Shown here piece by piece: positions 23,580-30,543 of a stretch of DNA of 35,213 bases; position 1 is the stretch's first letter, and each line of letters starts with the position of its first letter. The position numbers and the translations under genes were made by a program. A model generated the notes under the pieces. The model was not told where the DNA came from, searched no databases, and saw only the letters and a list, made by a program, of their open reading frames with translations. The stretch comes from Methanomicrobiales archaeon HGW-Methanomicrobiales-6 (GTDB lineage Archaea; Halobacteriota; Methanomicrobia; Methanomicrobiales; Methanoculleaceae), in NCBI GenBank assembly GCA_002839575.1, contig PGYH01000007.1:1-35213 (forward strand), given 5' to 3'.

Positions 23580-23924
23580 TCACTGTTGCCCGAGCTTCTG
23601 ATACGCCCACTCTACAACCTCAATGAACTGCTGATACCCTGTTTCATCTATCAGGGCGCGGAGTGGAATCCTGGGGAGAGGGGGATGTCCATCACCAGGT
23701 ACCTGAACACCGGGGATCGCGTTAAGCATATGGAAGAACTCTCGAAGCGTCTTTTCGTCGGTGAACGAGCCCCTGCAGATCAGCCTCATACTCGTAGAGC
23801 GTCTCCTCATTGGTACCAGTGTGTCGTCTTCTGAGACGAGATAAACAGGATCATCATGTATCTCCCTTCTAGGTGGACGTATCTCTGGGCTGCTCTGGTT
23901 ATTGCTGAACTGAGTGTTGCAGGG
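23580..23924 (-). pseudogene. 5'-truncated remnant of an unknown gene
   Basis: The minus-strand frame is open from just after a TAG at 23927-23925 to the TGA at 23580-23582, about 114 codons, and reads like coding sequence throughout, including SPEIRPPRREIHDDPVYLV, then SEDDTLVPMRRRS, then GSFTDEKTLREFFHML, and GYQQFIEVVEWAYQKLGQQ at the end. The first ATG in frame is only at 23810, after about 38 protein-like codons, and no GTG or TTG with a ribosome site is seen upstream. The likely explanation is a gene that lost its 5' end; a 76-residue product from 23810 is possible. It is more AT-rich than its neighbours, as foreign DNA often is here. No family was recognised. Confidence 0.45.
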
Positions 23925-24031
23925 CTATTGCGTGTGCCTGTTCGCCCTGTAGAATAGCGTTAGTGCTTGATACCTGAAGGTGCCGAATTGTTTGAGAGGA
24001 GAGACCCCTTCCCATCCCTCAAAAAGAGTTG

Positions 24032-24286
24032 TCACACCATCTGCTCGCGGGCAACGCCCTTTCCCGCAAGAATATCCCGCAAATGCTCTCGGCCGCTCGG
24101 CTCCGGGATCTCCCGCCCTTCTTCCCGGGCGGTTTCGAGCCAGAGGTCGATAGCTACCTTTACTTCGCGGAGTGCCTCCTCTTCGGTCTCGCCGAACGCG
24201 GAGCAGCCGGGAAGCTCCGGGACGACGGCGATGAACCCCTCGTCCTCGTCGCTGAAGAAGATCTCGATCGCGTATTTATGCGGCAT
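24032..24286 (-). CDS. hicB: HicB-like antitoxin
   Basis: The 84-residue protein starts MPHKYAIEIFFSDEDEGFIA, has VPELPGCSAFGETEEEALRE (the HicB partial RNase-H-like fold signature) and ends in a charged tail without an obvious DNA-binding helix. HicB binds and blocks HicA. GGAGGG lies just before the ATG at 24286, so the longer frame from 24316 is not chosen. It overlaps the HicA gene by 11 bases. Order is toxin first, antitoxin second, as common for HicAB. Confidence 0.87.
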   Translation of the reverse strand: MPHKYAIEIFFSDEDEGFIAVVPELPGCSAFGETEEEALREVKVAIDLWLETAREEGREIPEPSGREHLRDILAGKGVAREQMV

Positions 24287-24533
24287 CTTCGCCCTCCAAC
24301 AGAGTATAGTGCTCAATGATCTTAAGAAGTTGTCTTACCTGGTACGGCTTTGCTTTACCCTTCACGTTCTGGAAGTTGAGGATCTCAGGAATCCCGTCGC
24401 GCACGTAAACAATGTGGCTGCCTTTCCCGCCCTTCCGGTGAAACCCAAAGACCTCCGCCGCACGGCAGAGGTCTTCGAACCGCACGTTCTTCGGGTTGTG
24501 CTTCAGATGCTCGTAGATTTCACGCCGGTTCAT
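24276..24533 (-). CDS. hicA: HicA-like mRNA interferase toxin
   Basis: The 85-residue protein contains GFHRKGGKGSHIVYVRDG, the double-stranded-RNA-binding-like core of HicA with the conserved Gly-Ser-His (His being catalytic), and a C-terminal helix KAKPYQVRQLLKIIEHY. It is expected to cleave mRNA until bound by HicB. The N-terminal RREIYEHLKHNPKNVRFEDL is slightly longer than in minimal HicA proteins of about 60 residues. The ATG at 24533 overlaps the stop codon of the upstream small gene (ATGA); a GTG at 24542 is an alternative. Third in a possible three-gene unit. Confidence 0.82.
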   Translation of the reverse strand: MNRREIYEHLKHNPKNVRFEDLCRAAEVFGFHRKGGKGSHIVYVRDGIPEILNFQNVKGKAKPYQVRQLLKIIEHYTLLEGEDAA

Positions 24534-24715
24534 GCGGAGCACCCTTGCAGTTCACCTCGCCTGATCTTCTCCTCGATCAACTCGTTCTGCAGCATCCGCA
24601 CGAGCTCCAGGTTCTCGAGCACGCCCTTGCGTATCGCCTCCTGCGTATCCACCCCGTCGCAGCGGTGGAGTTTGTCTGGTATATGGGTGAACTCGAAGAC
24701 CTCGCGGTCGCGCAA
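24530..24715 (-). CDS. small helical protein upstream of hicAB
   Basis: The frame of 61 residues is charged and helical (GVLENLELVRMLQNELIEEK, EKIRRGELQG) and ends in an ATGA overlap with hicA, so it is translationally coupled to the toxin. The first usable codon is TTG at 24715; the frame remains open upstream for 12 more codons (through HRYDQTLL) up to a TGA, with no ATG or GTG. A TATA-like box at 24771-24783 suits transcription of the whole set. No homologue is recognised. It may be a third toxin-antitoxin component or a truncated gene that lost its start. Confidence 0.5.
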   Translation of the reverse strand: MRDREVFEFTHIPDKLHRCDGVDTQEAIRKGVLENLELVRMLQNELIEEKIRRGELQGCSA

Positions 24716-24770
24716 GAGCGTCTGGTCGTAGCGATGAGTCTCTCTGCCTCATGAGTAAGCAATCAGAGAG

Positions 24771-24783
24771 CGGTTATATGAAC
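24771..24783 (-). promoter_or_regulatory. TATA-like box upstream of the hicAB locus
   Basis: On the minus strand the sequence reads GTTCATATAACCG. It is about 55-65 bases before the TTG at 24715 and is the only good TATA-like element found upstream of the locus. Confidence 0.4.
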
Positions 24784-25031
24784 CCGCGCCGCGGTCAGGG
24801 TGAAAGTGAACGAGTACATCTAGCAGCACCCCTGGCATGGTGTATAACAATTTTACGACGCAATATCCGGGATCGGAGAATCCTGCCGATGTTCGACAGT
24901 CTTTGAAGGCTATTTGGAGGGCCTGGATGGATAGGCGTTCTTGAGGAATAGCCGATTCAAACTAATCCAGACAGCAGATGCTTATATCTCCTGCAGAAAT
25001 CACGGTAAGCAGTTGTGAGGGAAAATAAGAA
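24784..25031. other. intergenic region, no gene seen
   Basis: About 250 bases of moderate GC content between the hicAB promoter and the 3' end of tRNA-His. It holds AT-rich stretches (around 24841-24866 and 24955-24985) but no plausible coding frame or repeat. It may be the remains of a broken mobile insertion beside the tRNA gene; that is speculation. Confidence 0.35.
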
Positions 25032-25104
25032 GGCCAGGGCCGAGATTCGAACCCGGGTCGAGGGATCCACAGTCCCTTAGGATAACCGACTACCCCACCC
25101 TGGC
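25032..25104 (-). tRNA. tRNA-His (anticodon GTG)
   Basis: The 73-base gene on the minus strand begins GCCAGGG and ends CCCTGGC plus discriminator C73, forming a perfect 7-bp acceptor stem. The anticodon stem AGGGA/TCCCT encloses the loop CTGTGGA, giving anticodon GTG. GTTCGAATC is the T loop. C73 is the histidine identity base. CCA is not encoded (the next base is T). The base at -1 in the gene is T, not the G-1 that histidyl-tRNA synthetase needs. TTTAATCAAAT near 25132-25143 on the minus strand is the likely TATA element. Confidence 0.93.
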
Positions 25105-25467
25105 AAGGTACTCATAACAATTGGCAGTCGGATTTGATTAAAGTATCTCTTCACCGAGCCCGCGTTACGTACCTCCTGGGAAATCAGGGGCGCATATCCG
25201 GCCGGGCTTGCCGGCGGTCACGCGATTTCTGGAGTGTCCGGCAGCCGTGCCGCCCGGCTCGGCCGCCTCTGGCTATGAAGGATAGATGCCGGGGTGAATT
25301 ATTAATAGACGCCATGTTCTATAACGTACCAGTGTTCCGGGCGCCGAGCGACGCCCCGGGGGTAGGGGAATCACCCTGACTCTGGCGTGATTCGGGAAAA
25401 AGGCGGTCAATATTCCGGATTTTTCGGGTTTATTCGTCCATATAGTATATACCGGAAGGTGATTATC
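25105..25467. other. 363-base region upstream of aIF5B, with a stem-loop
   Basis: Frames such as 25134-25379 are rich in Arg and lack a start signal, so no protein is called. GAATCAC at 25368-25374 faces GTGATTC at 25387-25393, a perfect 7-bp pair, and CCGGGCG/CGCCCCGG near 25338-25360 forms another stem. A TATA-like TTATTAATA lies at about 25297-25306. These could be part of a long aIF5B leader or a small RNA. Confidence 0.4.
25132..25143 (-). promoter_or_regulatory. TATA-like element of tRNA-His
   Basis: On the minus strand CTTTAATCAAAT lies about 30-38 bases before the mature 5' end, giving a start a few bases upstream of the tRNA. Confidence 0.45.
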
Positions 25468-27249
25468 ATGGCAAAGGAATCAACGATCAGGACCCCCATC
25501 GTCTGCGTGATGGGCCACGTAGATCACGGCAAGACATCACTCCTGGACCGGATCCGGGGCTCGTCTGTGGTATCTACCGAAGAAGGCGAGATTACACAGC
25601 ACATCGGCGCCACGCTTGTTCCCATCGACGCAGTCACCCGCATGGGCGGAGCCCTGAGCAAGGTCAGCGTCAACGTCCCGGGCCTCCTCTTCATCGACAC
25701 CCCCGGGCACCATGCCTTCACCACGCTGCGTGCGCGCGGCGGGGCGCTTGCCGACATGGCGATCGTCGTGGTGGACATCAACGAGGGCTTCCGCCCCCAG
25801 ACGATCGAGGCGCTCCAGATCCTGCGCAACTACAAGACGCCGTTCGTGATTGCAGCGAACAAGGTCGACCGCATCCACGGCTGGCGCATTCAGGAGAATC
25901 AGCCGTTCTTGAAGACGTTTGCGCAGCAGAACGAGCGCGTCCAGGGTATGGTCGAGACGAAGGTGTATGAACTCGTCGGCAAACTCTCCGACCTCGGGTT
26001 CAACTCCGAACGGTTCGACCGGGTCTCGGACTTTGCGCGGAACATCTGCATCGTGCCGACGAGCGCCATCACCGGGGAAGGCATCCCTGATATCCTCATG
26101 GTGCTGATCGGGCTTGCCCAGCGTTACATGACCGAGAGCCTCAAGGTCAGCGCCGACGGCCCCGGCGCCGGCACCGTGCTCGAGGTGAAGGAGGAGCGGG
26201 GGCTCGGGATGACGCTTGATCTGATCCTCTACGACGGCACCCTCAAGGTCGGGGACGAGATCGTCGTCGCAGGGAACGAACAGATCATCGAGACGAAAGT
26301 ACGCTCCCTCTTAAAACCCCGCCCGATGAGTGAGATCCTGATCGAGGAACGGTTCGAGCGCGTCAAATCCGTCACCGCCGCTGCGGGTATCAAGGTCGCC
26401 GCCCCGAAACTCGACGGGGTCATTGCGGGCTCCCCCCTCCGGGCCATCCGGAGCGGCAACCGGGACGAGGTGATCGAGCAGGTCCGGCGTGAAGTCCAGG
26501 ACGTCGAGGTGAACCTCTCCGACGTCGGCGTCATCATCCGGGCGGACACCATCGGTGCTCTCGAAGCCCTCTCGAAAGAACTCGAGGGTCACCAGATCCA
26601 GGTGATGCGGGCGACCGTGGGGCCGGTCACCCGCCACGACGTCATCGAGGCGGGGACGATCAAGGACCCCCTCTACAGCGCGATCATCGCCTTCAATACC
26701 CCTGTCCTGCCGGACGCGGTCGACGCCCTCGCGGATACGGCGATGTCCCACGTCAGCATATTCGAGGGCGGGGTCATCTACCAACTCATCGACGACTACG
26801 TCGAGTGGCGCGACGAGAAGAAGCAGGAACTCGAGCGGCAGAAGTTCGAGAAGCTGATCATGCCCGCCAAGATCCGGATCCTCCCCAACTGCGTCTTCCG
26901 CCAGAGCAACCCGGCGGTGGTCGGTGTCCGGGTCCTCGGGGGGAAACTCCAGAGCGGGGTCGACCTCGCCCTCCCGAGTGGCAAGAAGGTCGGCCGCATC
27001 AAGCAGATCCAGGCAAAAAACGAGTCGGTTCAGGAGGCGGAAGCGGGCAAGGAGGTGGCGATCTCGATCGAAGGGCCGACGGTCGGCCGCCAGATCAACG
27101 TCGACGACGACCTCTACGTGGATATCCCGGAGCGGCACGTGAAGGTGATTGAGCGGGAGATGATCGATAACTTAAGCCCGAGCCTGCGCGAGGCTCTGGA
27201 GGAGTTCACCACCCTCAAGCGCCGGGAAGACCCCTTCTGGGGGAAGTGA
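25468..27249 (+). CDS. infB: translation initiation factor aIF5B (archaeal IF-2)
   Basis: The 593-residue GTPase promotes subunit joining and places initiator tRNA on the ribosome. G-domain motifs are complete: GHVDHGKT (16-23), THIG-like switch I in ITQHIGATL (42-50), DTPGH (77-81), NKVD (131-134) and SAITGEG. Domain II (VLEVKEERGLGMTLDLILYDG) and the C-terminal domains III-IV follow, including FRQSNPAVVGVRVLGG and the end helix PSLREALEEF. AGGTGAT about 7 bases upstream supports the ATG at 25468; the frame is open further upstream without family sequence. TATA-like candidates are TTTATT at 25427-25432 and ATATAGTATATA at 25441-25451. The length is typical for archaea. Confidence 0.97.
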   Translation: MAKESTIRTPIVCVMGHVDHGKTSLLDRIRGSSVVSTEEGEITQHIGATLVPIDAVTRMGGALSKVSVNVPGLLFIDTPGHHAFTTLRARGGALADMAIVVVDINEGFRPQTIEALQILRNYKTPFVIAANKVDRIHGWRIQENQPFLKTFAQQNERVQGMVETKVYELVGKLSDLGFNSERFDRVSDFARNICIVPTSAITGEGIPDILMVLIGLAQRYMTESLKVSADGPGAGTVLEVKEERGLGMTLDLILYDGTLKVGDEIVVAGNEQIIETKVRSLLKPRPMSEILIEERFERVKSVTAAAGIKVAAPKLDGVIAGSPLRAIRSGNRDEVIEQVRREVQDVEVNLSDVGVIIRADTIGALEALSKELEGHQIQVMRATVGPVTRHDVIEAGTIKDPLYSAIIAFNTPVLPDAVDALADTAMSHVSIFEGGVIYQLIDDYVEWRDEKKQELERQKFEKLIMPAKIRILPNCVFRQSNPAVVGVRVLGGKLQSGVDLALPSGKKVGRIKQIQAKNESVQEAEAGKEVAISIEGPTVGRQINVDDDLYVDIPERHVKVIEREMIDNLSPSLREALEEFTTLKRREDPFWGK

Positions 27250-27313
27250 CCCGTTCGGGGAACGCGCGGGTCTCTTCCGCCCGCCGCTCCCCTCGAACCC
27301 TGCAGAGGTAGTC

Positions 27314-27321
27314 TTTTAATA
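27314..27321 (+). promoter_or_regulatory. TATA box of the S6e gene
   Basis: TTTTAATA is centred about 48 bases before the ATG at 27366, giving a leader of about 22 bases that includes AAGGAG at 27352-27357. Confidence 0.55.
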
Positions 27322-27365
27322 CCATATTCTCAAATTGTATAGGTACTTTCGAAGGAGTCGTCAAC

Positions 27366-27764
27366 ATGGCAGATTTCAAAATCATACTATCAGACCCGGA
27401 GACCGGACGTTCATATAAGATCGATGCGACCGGTCCCACCGCAGGAGCGCTCATCGGCAAGCGTATCGGAGACGAGATCGACGGGGGCATCCTCGGCTTT
27501 ACGGGCTACACGGTCAAGATCACCGGCGCCACGGACAAGACCGGCATTCCTGCACGTCGCGACCTGCCCGGCCCGTCAAGGAGGAGGCTTCTCCTCTCCA
27601 AGGGCGTCGGGTTCCACCCGGTCATGGACGGGGAGCGCCGCAGGAAATCGGTGCGGGGCAACGAGATCAGCGCCGATATCGTCCAGCTCAACGCCGCCGT
27701 CAAAGAGAGCGGTCCAAAACCCTTAGCAGAATACTTTAGCCAGCCCGAGGCGGCTGCTGAATAA
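27366..27764 (+). CDS. rps6e: 30S ribosomal protein S6e
   Basis: The 132-residue protein shows the S6e pattern: MADFKIILSDPETGRSYKID, the central GKRIGDEIDGGILGFTGY and KTGIPARRDLPGPSRRRLLL, and GERRRKSVRGNEISADIVQLN at the end. It binds the small ribosomal subunit. AAGGAG lies 8 bases before the ATG. It follows aIF5B by 116 bases with its own TATA box, so it can be transcribed independently or by read-through. T-rich TCTTTTCTT follows the stop at 27778-27786 and may be its terminator. C-terminal PEAAAE is an extension beyond the core. Confidence 0.97.
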   Translation: MADFKIILSDPETGRSYKIDATGPTAGALIGKRIGDEIDGGILGFTGYTVKITGATDKTGIPARRDLPGPSRRRLLLSKGVGFHPVMDGERRRKSVRGNEISADIVQLNAAVKESGPKPLAEYFSQPEAAAE

Positions 27765-27844
27765 ATCAGCACCCCAATCTTTTCTTGAAATCCGTTGTTC
27801 CCGCAGAGGCCGCGGGACGATCCGCCACGTGAGGGGTAATTGCT

Positions 27845-28843
27845 CTACCGGCCGCGCCAGGGCTCCCTGAGCGTGGCGGGGCAGCGGTCGCGGAGGAGGC
27901 ATGCCCCGCAGTCGCGGGGGTGGGTCGGGCACCCGCACGCCGCGGCGTACGCGGCGGTGAGCGCCGCCTGGGCTTCTCCACCATATGCAGCGGTGAGCCC
28001 TGCCGCCCGGGCGGCAACCTCGTCCGGCACCGTCTCGGGGTAGTAGCCGCTCCAGGCCACGTCCTCGAGCCCGGCCTCACGGCAGACCGCAGAGAGGTGC
28101 TCCATCTCCTCCCTCGACGGCCCCGGGTGGTAGTAGAGGACGTTGTTCGGTCGAAAGCCGATAAGCCGGTAGGGCACGCCCGGGTCGAGCGAGGCGATGA
28201 ACGCCGCGATCCTGCCCACCTCCCTATCGGTCATGCCGGGGATCACGACCGTCCGAAACACCCTGATTCGGTCTCTCCCCTCGTGCACGAGGTACTCTGC
28301 GTTCCTGAGCACCGGGCCCACCGGCGCTCCCGTGAGGGCGCGGTGGACCGGGTCCGACCACGCCTTGATCTCGAGGGTGATCGTCCGGCAGAGGCCGACG
28401 ATCCGCTCCATCGCCGCCTCCGTCGCGAACCCGCCGGTCGATATCCCGATCCCGAGATCGAGGCCCTGCCGCTTCACCTCGCTCGCCACCTCTTCGATGT
28501 AGGGGAGGTGGATGATCGGGTCGCCGCCCGTAAAGCCGAGCGTCCGGATACGGGGCCCCCTGTAAGCGGCAATCCGCTCCCGGGCGTCGGCAACCAGCGC
28601 CGCCGCGGGCACATAACCGGCGTAGTGCCACCCGGGATCGGGGTACTGCGAGATCCGGTAAGCGTTGCAGTGGAGGCAACGGTAACAGCACCCGAGCAGG
28701 GTGACGATGTAACTCGCAAGAGAGCCCGAACACATCGTCGCCGCCACCTCCGCCCGGCCGACGCGGCATACCCCCCGCTCTCGGCGGAGGCGGTCGGCAC
28801 CGCACCTCCACTCGCAGAGGCGGCAGGACTCGAGATCATCCAT
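27845..28843 (-). CDS. radical SAM protein with Cys-rich N- and C-terminal segments
   Basis: The 332-residue protein has the radical SAM cluster motif CxxxCxxC as Cys52, Cys56 and Cys59 in GCCYRCLHCNAYR, with TLGFTGGDP (SAM-binding GGE-like), TLEIKAWSDPVHRAL and RVFRTVVIPGMTD after it, the pattern of pyruvate-formate-lyase-activating-type enzymes. Flanking segments are Cys-rich: CRLCEWRC (Cys7, 10, 14) plus Cys26, and CGCPTHPRDCGACLLRDRC near the end. These could carry extra Fe-S clusters or zinc. The start is taken as ATG at 28843; ATG at 28867 is possible. It is divergent from the TrmO gene. The substrate is unknown and no glycyl-radical partner lies nearby. Confidence 0.85.
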   Translation of the reverse strand: MDDLESCRLCEWRCGADRLRRERGVCRVGRAEVAATMCSGSLASYIVTLLGCCYRCLHCNAYRISQYPDPGWHYAGYVPAAALVADARERIAAYRGPRIRTLGFTGGDPIIHLPYIEEVASEVKRQGLDLGIGISTGGFATEAAMERIVGLCRTITLEIKAWSDPVHRALTGAPVGPVLRNAEYLVHEGRDRIRVFRTVVIPGMTDREVGRIAAFIASLDPGVPYRLIGFRPNNVLYYHPGPSREEMEHLSAVCREAGLEDVAWSGYYPETVPDEVAARAAGLTAAYGGEAQAALTAAYAAACGCPTHPRDCGACLLRDRCPATLREPWRGR

Positions 28844-28996
28844 ACTATTCCCTGGCTGCACATGCATGATAGCCTTTGGGACGCTGACACGATGGGGGTG
28901 GGGAGCGGCGAACTGTCTATGTTACCTTCGGTGCAACTATTCGCGAGAGCATGCCAATATACGAACATGCAAACACAATCGCCTGGCCCCGGCGGC

Positions 28997-29518
28997 ATGA
29001 TCCTGCGGCCCGTGGGGTTCGTCCGAAATACCGTGCAGGAACCCTTTCTCGTCGCCGGCAGGGACGGCATCTCGACGCGGGAAGGGCCTGCCGCGAGCAG
29101 GGATCATGTCAGGAGCGTGAAAGAGGCCGTCTCGGATATTGTTATCGACGAGAATCGCATCGCGCTGCTTGACGGCATCGAGGATTACTCCCATATCACG
29201 GTGCTGTACTGGGGGCATAAAGTGCCGGAGGAGAGCAGGTCCGTCGACCGCGTGCACCCGATGGGCAGGACTGACATCCCGTTAAAGGGGATCTTCTCGA
29301 CCTGCAGCCCCGCCCGTCCCAACCCCGTGCTTGCGACCATTGTTGCGCTGCACACGCGGCGGGGAAACGTTCTCGAGGTTACCGGGCTCGACGCCGTCGA
29401 CGGCAGCCCGGTCATCGACATCAAACCCTACGTCCCGGCCCAGTACCCGAAAGGCGGCGTGCGGATCCCCGCGTGGATGGACGGGCTCATGAAAGAGGTG
29501 AACGACCGGCAGGCGTGA
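28997..29518 (+). CDS. trmO: tRNA (N6-threonylcarbamoyladenosine37-N6)-methyltransferase TrmO
   Basis: The 173-residue protein matches TrmO/TsaA, which methylates t6A37 of tRNA using S-adenosylmethionine. Key strands and motifs are ILRPVGFVRNTVQEP at the N-terminus, VLYWGHKVPEESRSVDRVHP, and IFSTCSPARPNPVLATIVAL, the family's FxTxSxxRPNP motif with Cys in the usual Arg position. The end PYVPAQYP is the conserved substrate-binding tail. The ATG at 28997 is the family-compatible start; an in-frame ATG at 28967 lies 10 codons upstream. The gene is divergent from the radical SAM gene and convergent to the DUF2240 gene, with a short A-rich stretch between. Confidence 0.88.
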   Translation: MILRPVGFVRNTVQEPFLVAGRDGISTREGPAASRDHVRSVKEAVSDIVIDENRIALLDGIEDYSHITVLYWGHKVPEESRSVDRVHPMGRTDIPLKGIFSTCSPARPNPVLATIVALHTRRGNVLEVTGLDAVDGSPVIDIKPYVPAQYPKGGVRIPAWMDGLMKEVNDRQA

Positions 29519-29552
29519 ATTGTTTCTGTGTGGCAGAAAAAAGGATTGGGGC

Positions 29553-30020
29553 CTATCTCTTCTTCGCGACCGATTTTTCCAGGGCGGGTAGTTTGTCCTC
29601 GAACGCCACCCCGTATTTCTTCGCGAGGATGACCACCGCCGCCTCCACCCGGAGATTGCCGTCGAAGTTGTCGGCGACGATCCGGTGGAGTTCGGCGACG
29701 ACCTCCTGGGGCGGCTTCTCCGTCGCGGCGGCGATCCGCCCGATCAGCTCCTCGTAGGGGCTCTCCGACGCTGCGAGGACGTCGGAGGTGGGCTTGAACC
29801 CGAGCGGTATCGAGACCTCGGCAACGTCGAAGAGCGGCCGGATGGCTCCTCCGTCCACCTCGATGAGCCCCTCCGCCTTCGCCCGGTCCAGGAGCTGATT
29901 CGCCTGCTCCTTGTTCATCCATTTCCGGTCGATGGCGATATAAAAGACGAACTCGCTCCTCTGCAGCCGATCTTTACGCATGTGCTTGAACGGCGCGGCA
30001 ACCGCAATCTTGACACTCAC
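29553..30020 (-). CDS. DUF2240-family archaeal protein
   Basis: The 155-residue protein begins SVKIAVAAPFKHMRKDRLQ, then SEFVFYIAIDRKWMNKEQAN, a helix-rich region, and ends ILAKKYGVAFEDKLPALEKS. This layout, with the N-terminal helical DNA-binding-like part followed by the GLIEVDGGAIRPLFDVAEVSIPLGFKP strand region, fits archaeal DUF2240. The start is a GTG at 30020, overlapping the stop codon of the upstream gene (GTGA), so translation is coupled. The function is unknown. The winged-helix-like N-terminus suggests nucleic acid binding. Confidence 0.78.
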   Translation of the reverse strand: MSVKIAVAAPFKHMRKDRLQRSEFVFYIAIDRKWMNKEQANQLLDRAKAEGLIEVDGGAIRPLFDVAEVSIPLGFKPTSDVLAASESPYEELIGRIAAATEKPPQEVVAELHRIVADNFDGNLRVEAAVVILAKKYGVAFEDKLPALEKSVAKKR

Positions 30021-30439
30021 TCGCAGGCACCCTTGAGCATCGTTCGCAGGTCCATCGCGTCCAGATCCCCGCTACGGCCCTCCTTCGCGACGTAACACTC
30101 CGTCACCGGACCCTTATCGACGATCCGGAGGAAGAAGACGTTCTCCTTGACCGGCAGCCTCTTTTCGGGGGTGAGCAGCGTCCTCTGCAGGTCGATCCGG
30201 AAGTCCGCCATCTCGGAGACCCTCTCGGCGAGCGGCACCAGGGCGTCGAGGTCCAGGAACTGCGTCCGCCCGTCCGCGACCTGAACGAGCATCCGTTCCT
30301 TGACGAGGCCGTCGGCGCCCCGTACGGTCGTGTGGGTGTCGTGCATCCGTGCGATGCAGGCGAGGACCTCCCGGAACGGCCGGACAAGTTCAAAGTCGAG
30401 GTCGATGGATTGGGGGAAACGATGGTATATCCTGCGCAT
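30017..30439 (-). CDS. conserved-looking archaeal protein of unknown function
   Basis: The 140-residue product begins MRRIYHRFPQSIDLDFELVR and continues with a mixed alpha/beta pattern, including RMLVQVADGRTQFLDLDALV, DLQRTLLTPEKRLPVKENVF and FFLRIVDKGPVTECYVAKEG near the end. No catalytic motif or membrane segment is visible. ATG at 30439 is the first in-frame ATG after a noncoding-looking stretch. Four-base overlap (GTGA) with the DUF2240 gene makes an operon of two. The shared region with the divergent metallophosphatase gene carries a tandem duplication. I do not recognise the family. Confidence 0.7.
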   Translation of the reverse strand: MRRIYHRFPQSIDLDFELVRPFREVLACIARMHDTHTTVRGADGLVKERMLVQVADGRTQFLDLDALVPLAERVSEMADFRIDLQRTLLTPEKRLPVKENVFFLRIVDKGPVTECYVAKEGRSGDLDAMDLRTMLKGACE

Positions 30440-30460
30440 CACTAGAATTGAGGTCTGCGG

Positions 30461-30490
30461 AACGTAAAAAGGATGAACGTAAAAAGGATG
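30461..30490. repeat. exact 15-bp tandem duplication in a divergent promoter region
   Basis: AACGTAAAAAGGATG occurs twice, at 30461-30475 and 30476-30490. It lies between the unknown gene (start 30439, leftward) and the metallophosphatase gene (start 30544, rightward). The A-rich core could alter promoter strength for either gene. Confidence 0.85.
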
Positions 30491-30543
30491 TGATCCCGCC
30501 GGAGACACAAAGGTTTTTGGCACATCTTCCCATCCCTGCACCC

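Noticed and set aside
25134-25379. 81-codon + strand frame upstream of aIF5B.
   Set aside because: Arg/Pro-rich, no ribosome site and no promoter fit; stem-loops cross it.
27920-28996. Upstream continuation of the + strand TrmO frame.
   Set aside because: It is antisense to the radical SAM gene; the TrmO domain begins around 28997.
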